NCBI GenBank assembly: GCA_015499985.1
Contig: JAAAUF010000768.1
Coordinates: 1 to 20,215, forward strand
Direction of reading: 5' to 3'
Source: Haplosporangium gracile
Lineage: Eukaryota > Mortierellomycota > Mortierellomycetes > Mortierellales > Mortierellaceae
Length of the DNA stretch: 20,215 nt
Numbering within the stretch: position 1 is the stretch's first letter; every line of letters begins with the position of its first letter. A program made the translations under genes and the position numbers. Of this stretch, positions 19,682-20,215 are shown one piece after another. Under the pieces are notes generated by a model, which made no database searches, was not told the DNA's origin, and saw nothing but the letters and a program-made list of their open reading frames with translations.

Positions 19682-20215
19682 ATGACCGACCACAAGCAGG
19701 AATACGCTGCTGAAAAAGACTTCATCGACGAGAAAGTCGATGCTGAGCGCGCCTCCATCGCCCTCGAAGAAGAGGAGAACTCCCCCATCCCCGAGGTCGC
19801 CGCCATCGTCTCCAACAAGGATGAACCCGGCCTGCCTGTCATGACTTTCCGTTTCTGGGTCATGGCTGTTCTCTTCTCCTGCCTCCTTTCCTTCTTCAAC
19901 CAGTTCTTGTAAGCCCTACTTGCATCTACCTCTCGTTTAAGCAATCGCTCGCCAACATCCACACAAGATGCAACATTATATCGTTCCTTACCACTCATAA
20001 CCTCGTCTTCATAATCATAGCTGGTTCCGCTCCCACCCCATGACCCTCTCCACTTTGGTCATCCAGCTGATCTCCTACCCCTTCGGAAAGTTCATGGCCC
20101 GTGTCCTTCCCCCTGGTCCCCTCAACCCCGGTCCCTTCAACATCAAGGAGCACGTCCTCATCGCCTTGACTGCCAACTGTGCCGGTGGTACCGCTTACGC
20201 CGTCGATATCATTGT
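19682..20215 (+). CDS. Oligopeptide transporter (OPT family), N-terminal part, runs off the window
   Basis: Proton-coupled plasma-membrane importer of small peptides (the family also includes metal-chelate carriers). Exons seen: 19682-19908 and 20021 to the edge; the 112-bp intron (GTAAGC...ATAG) splits the Phe codon in FNQFFWFRSHP. The N-terminal 45 residues are charged and cytosolic (many Glu, Asp, Lys), followed by SPIPEVAAIVSNKDEPGLP. The first membrane helix is TFRFWVMAVLFSCLLSFFNQF, then WFRSHPMTLSTLVIQLISYP (second helix), then the family signature LNPGPFNIKEHVLI and a third segment that continues past the window. Family members are about 700-900 aa, so roughly one sixth is present. 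ATG at 19682 has a near-ideal context and is the only start before the conserved region. The substrate cannot be inferred. Confidence 0.94.

Noticed and set aside
1..20215. CRISPR arrays, bacterial operons, ribosome binding sites or an integrated virus
   Set aside because: None seen: no regularly spaced repeats, no prokaryotic gene organisation, and no viral hallmark gene.

Overview
This is nuclear DNA from a filamentous or early-diverging fungus. The genes are split by many short GT-AG introns (mostly about 100-250 bp), start codons lack bacterial ribosome sites, 5' flanks are CT- or CA-rich, and the gene set is typically fungal: glycogen synthase, Tom40, Spn1/IWS1 and an oligopeptide transporter of the OPT family. 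Intron density and the style of the mobile-DNA remnants fit Mucoromycota (Mortierella-like) best. That placement is an impression, not a computed result.

Layout. 1-2668 is a long region without a recognisable gene, upstream of glycogen synthase (2669-6475, +, five exons). Its 3' end faces the 3' end of TOM40 (6858-8988, -, five exons). Next, in tandem on the minus strand, is a two-exon gene of unknown function (9485-10229). About 530 bp of divergent promoter separates it from IWS1/SPN1 (10760-12792, +, nine exons). From about 13.0 to 16.5 kb lies an island of decayed mobile or dispensable DNA: a 61-bp hairpin element, a repeated 17-mer, a wrecked pogo/Tigger-type transposase (13255-14510), and a wrecked gene for a Gln-rich, coiled-coil protein whose C-terminus resembles the GCR1_C DNA-binding domain (about 15069-16501). 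After about 3.2 kb of intergenic DNA, an OPT transporter gene starts at 19682 and runs off the right edge.

The intact genes are independent housekeeping functions (glycogen storage, mitochondrial protein import, transcription elongation, peptide or metal-chelate uptake). Nothing suggests a cluster or a new multi-gene system. The most unusual material is the decayed island. The 17-mer plus poly(A) that opens the window recurs inverted at 13 kb, so an unnamed dispersed repeat family is present. Every premature TAG/TAA stop in the two broken genes falls where a Gln codon (CAG/CAA) would fit.

All exon coordinates were derived by hand from splice signals, phase and family similarity; no alignment program was run.
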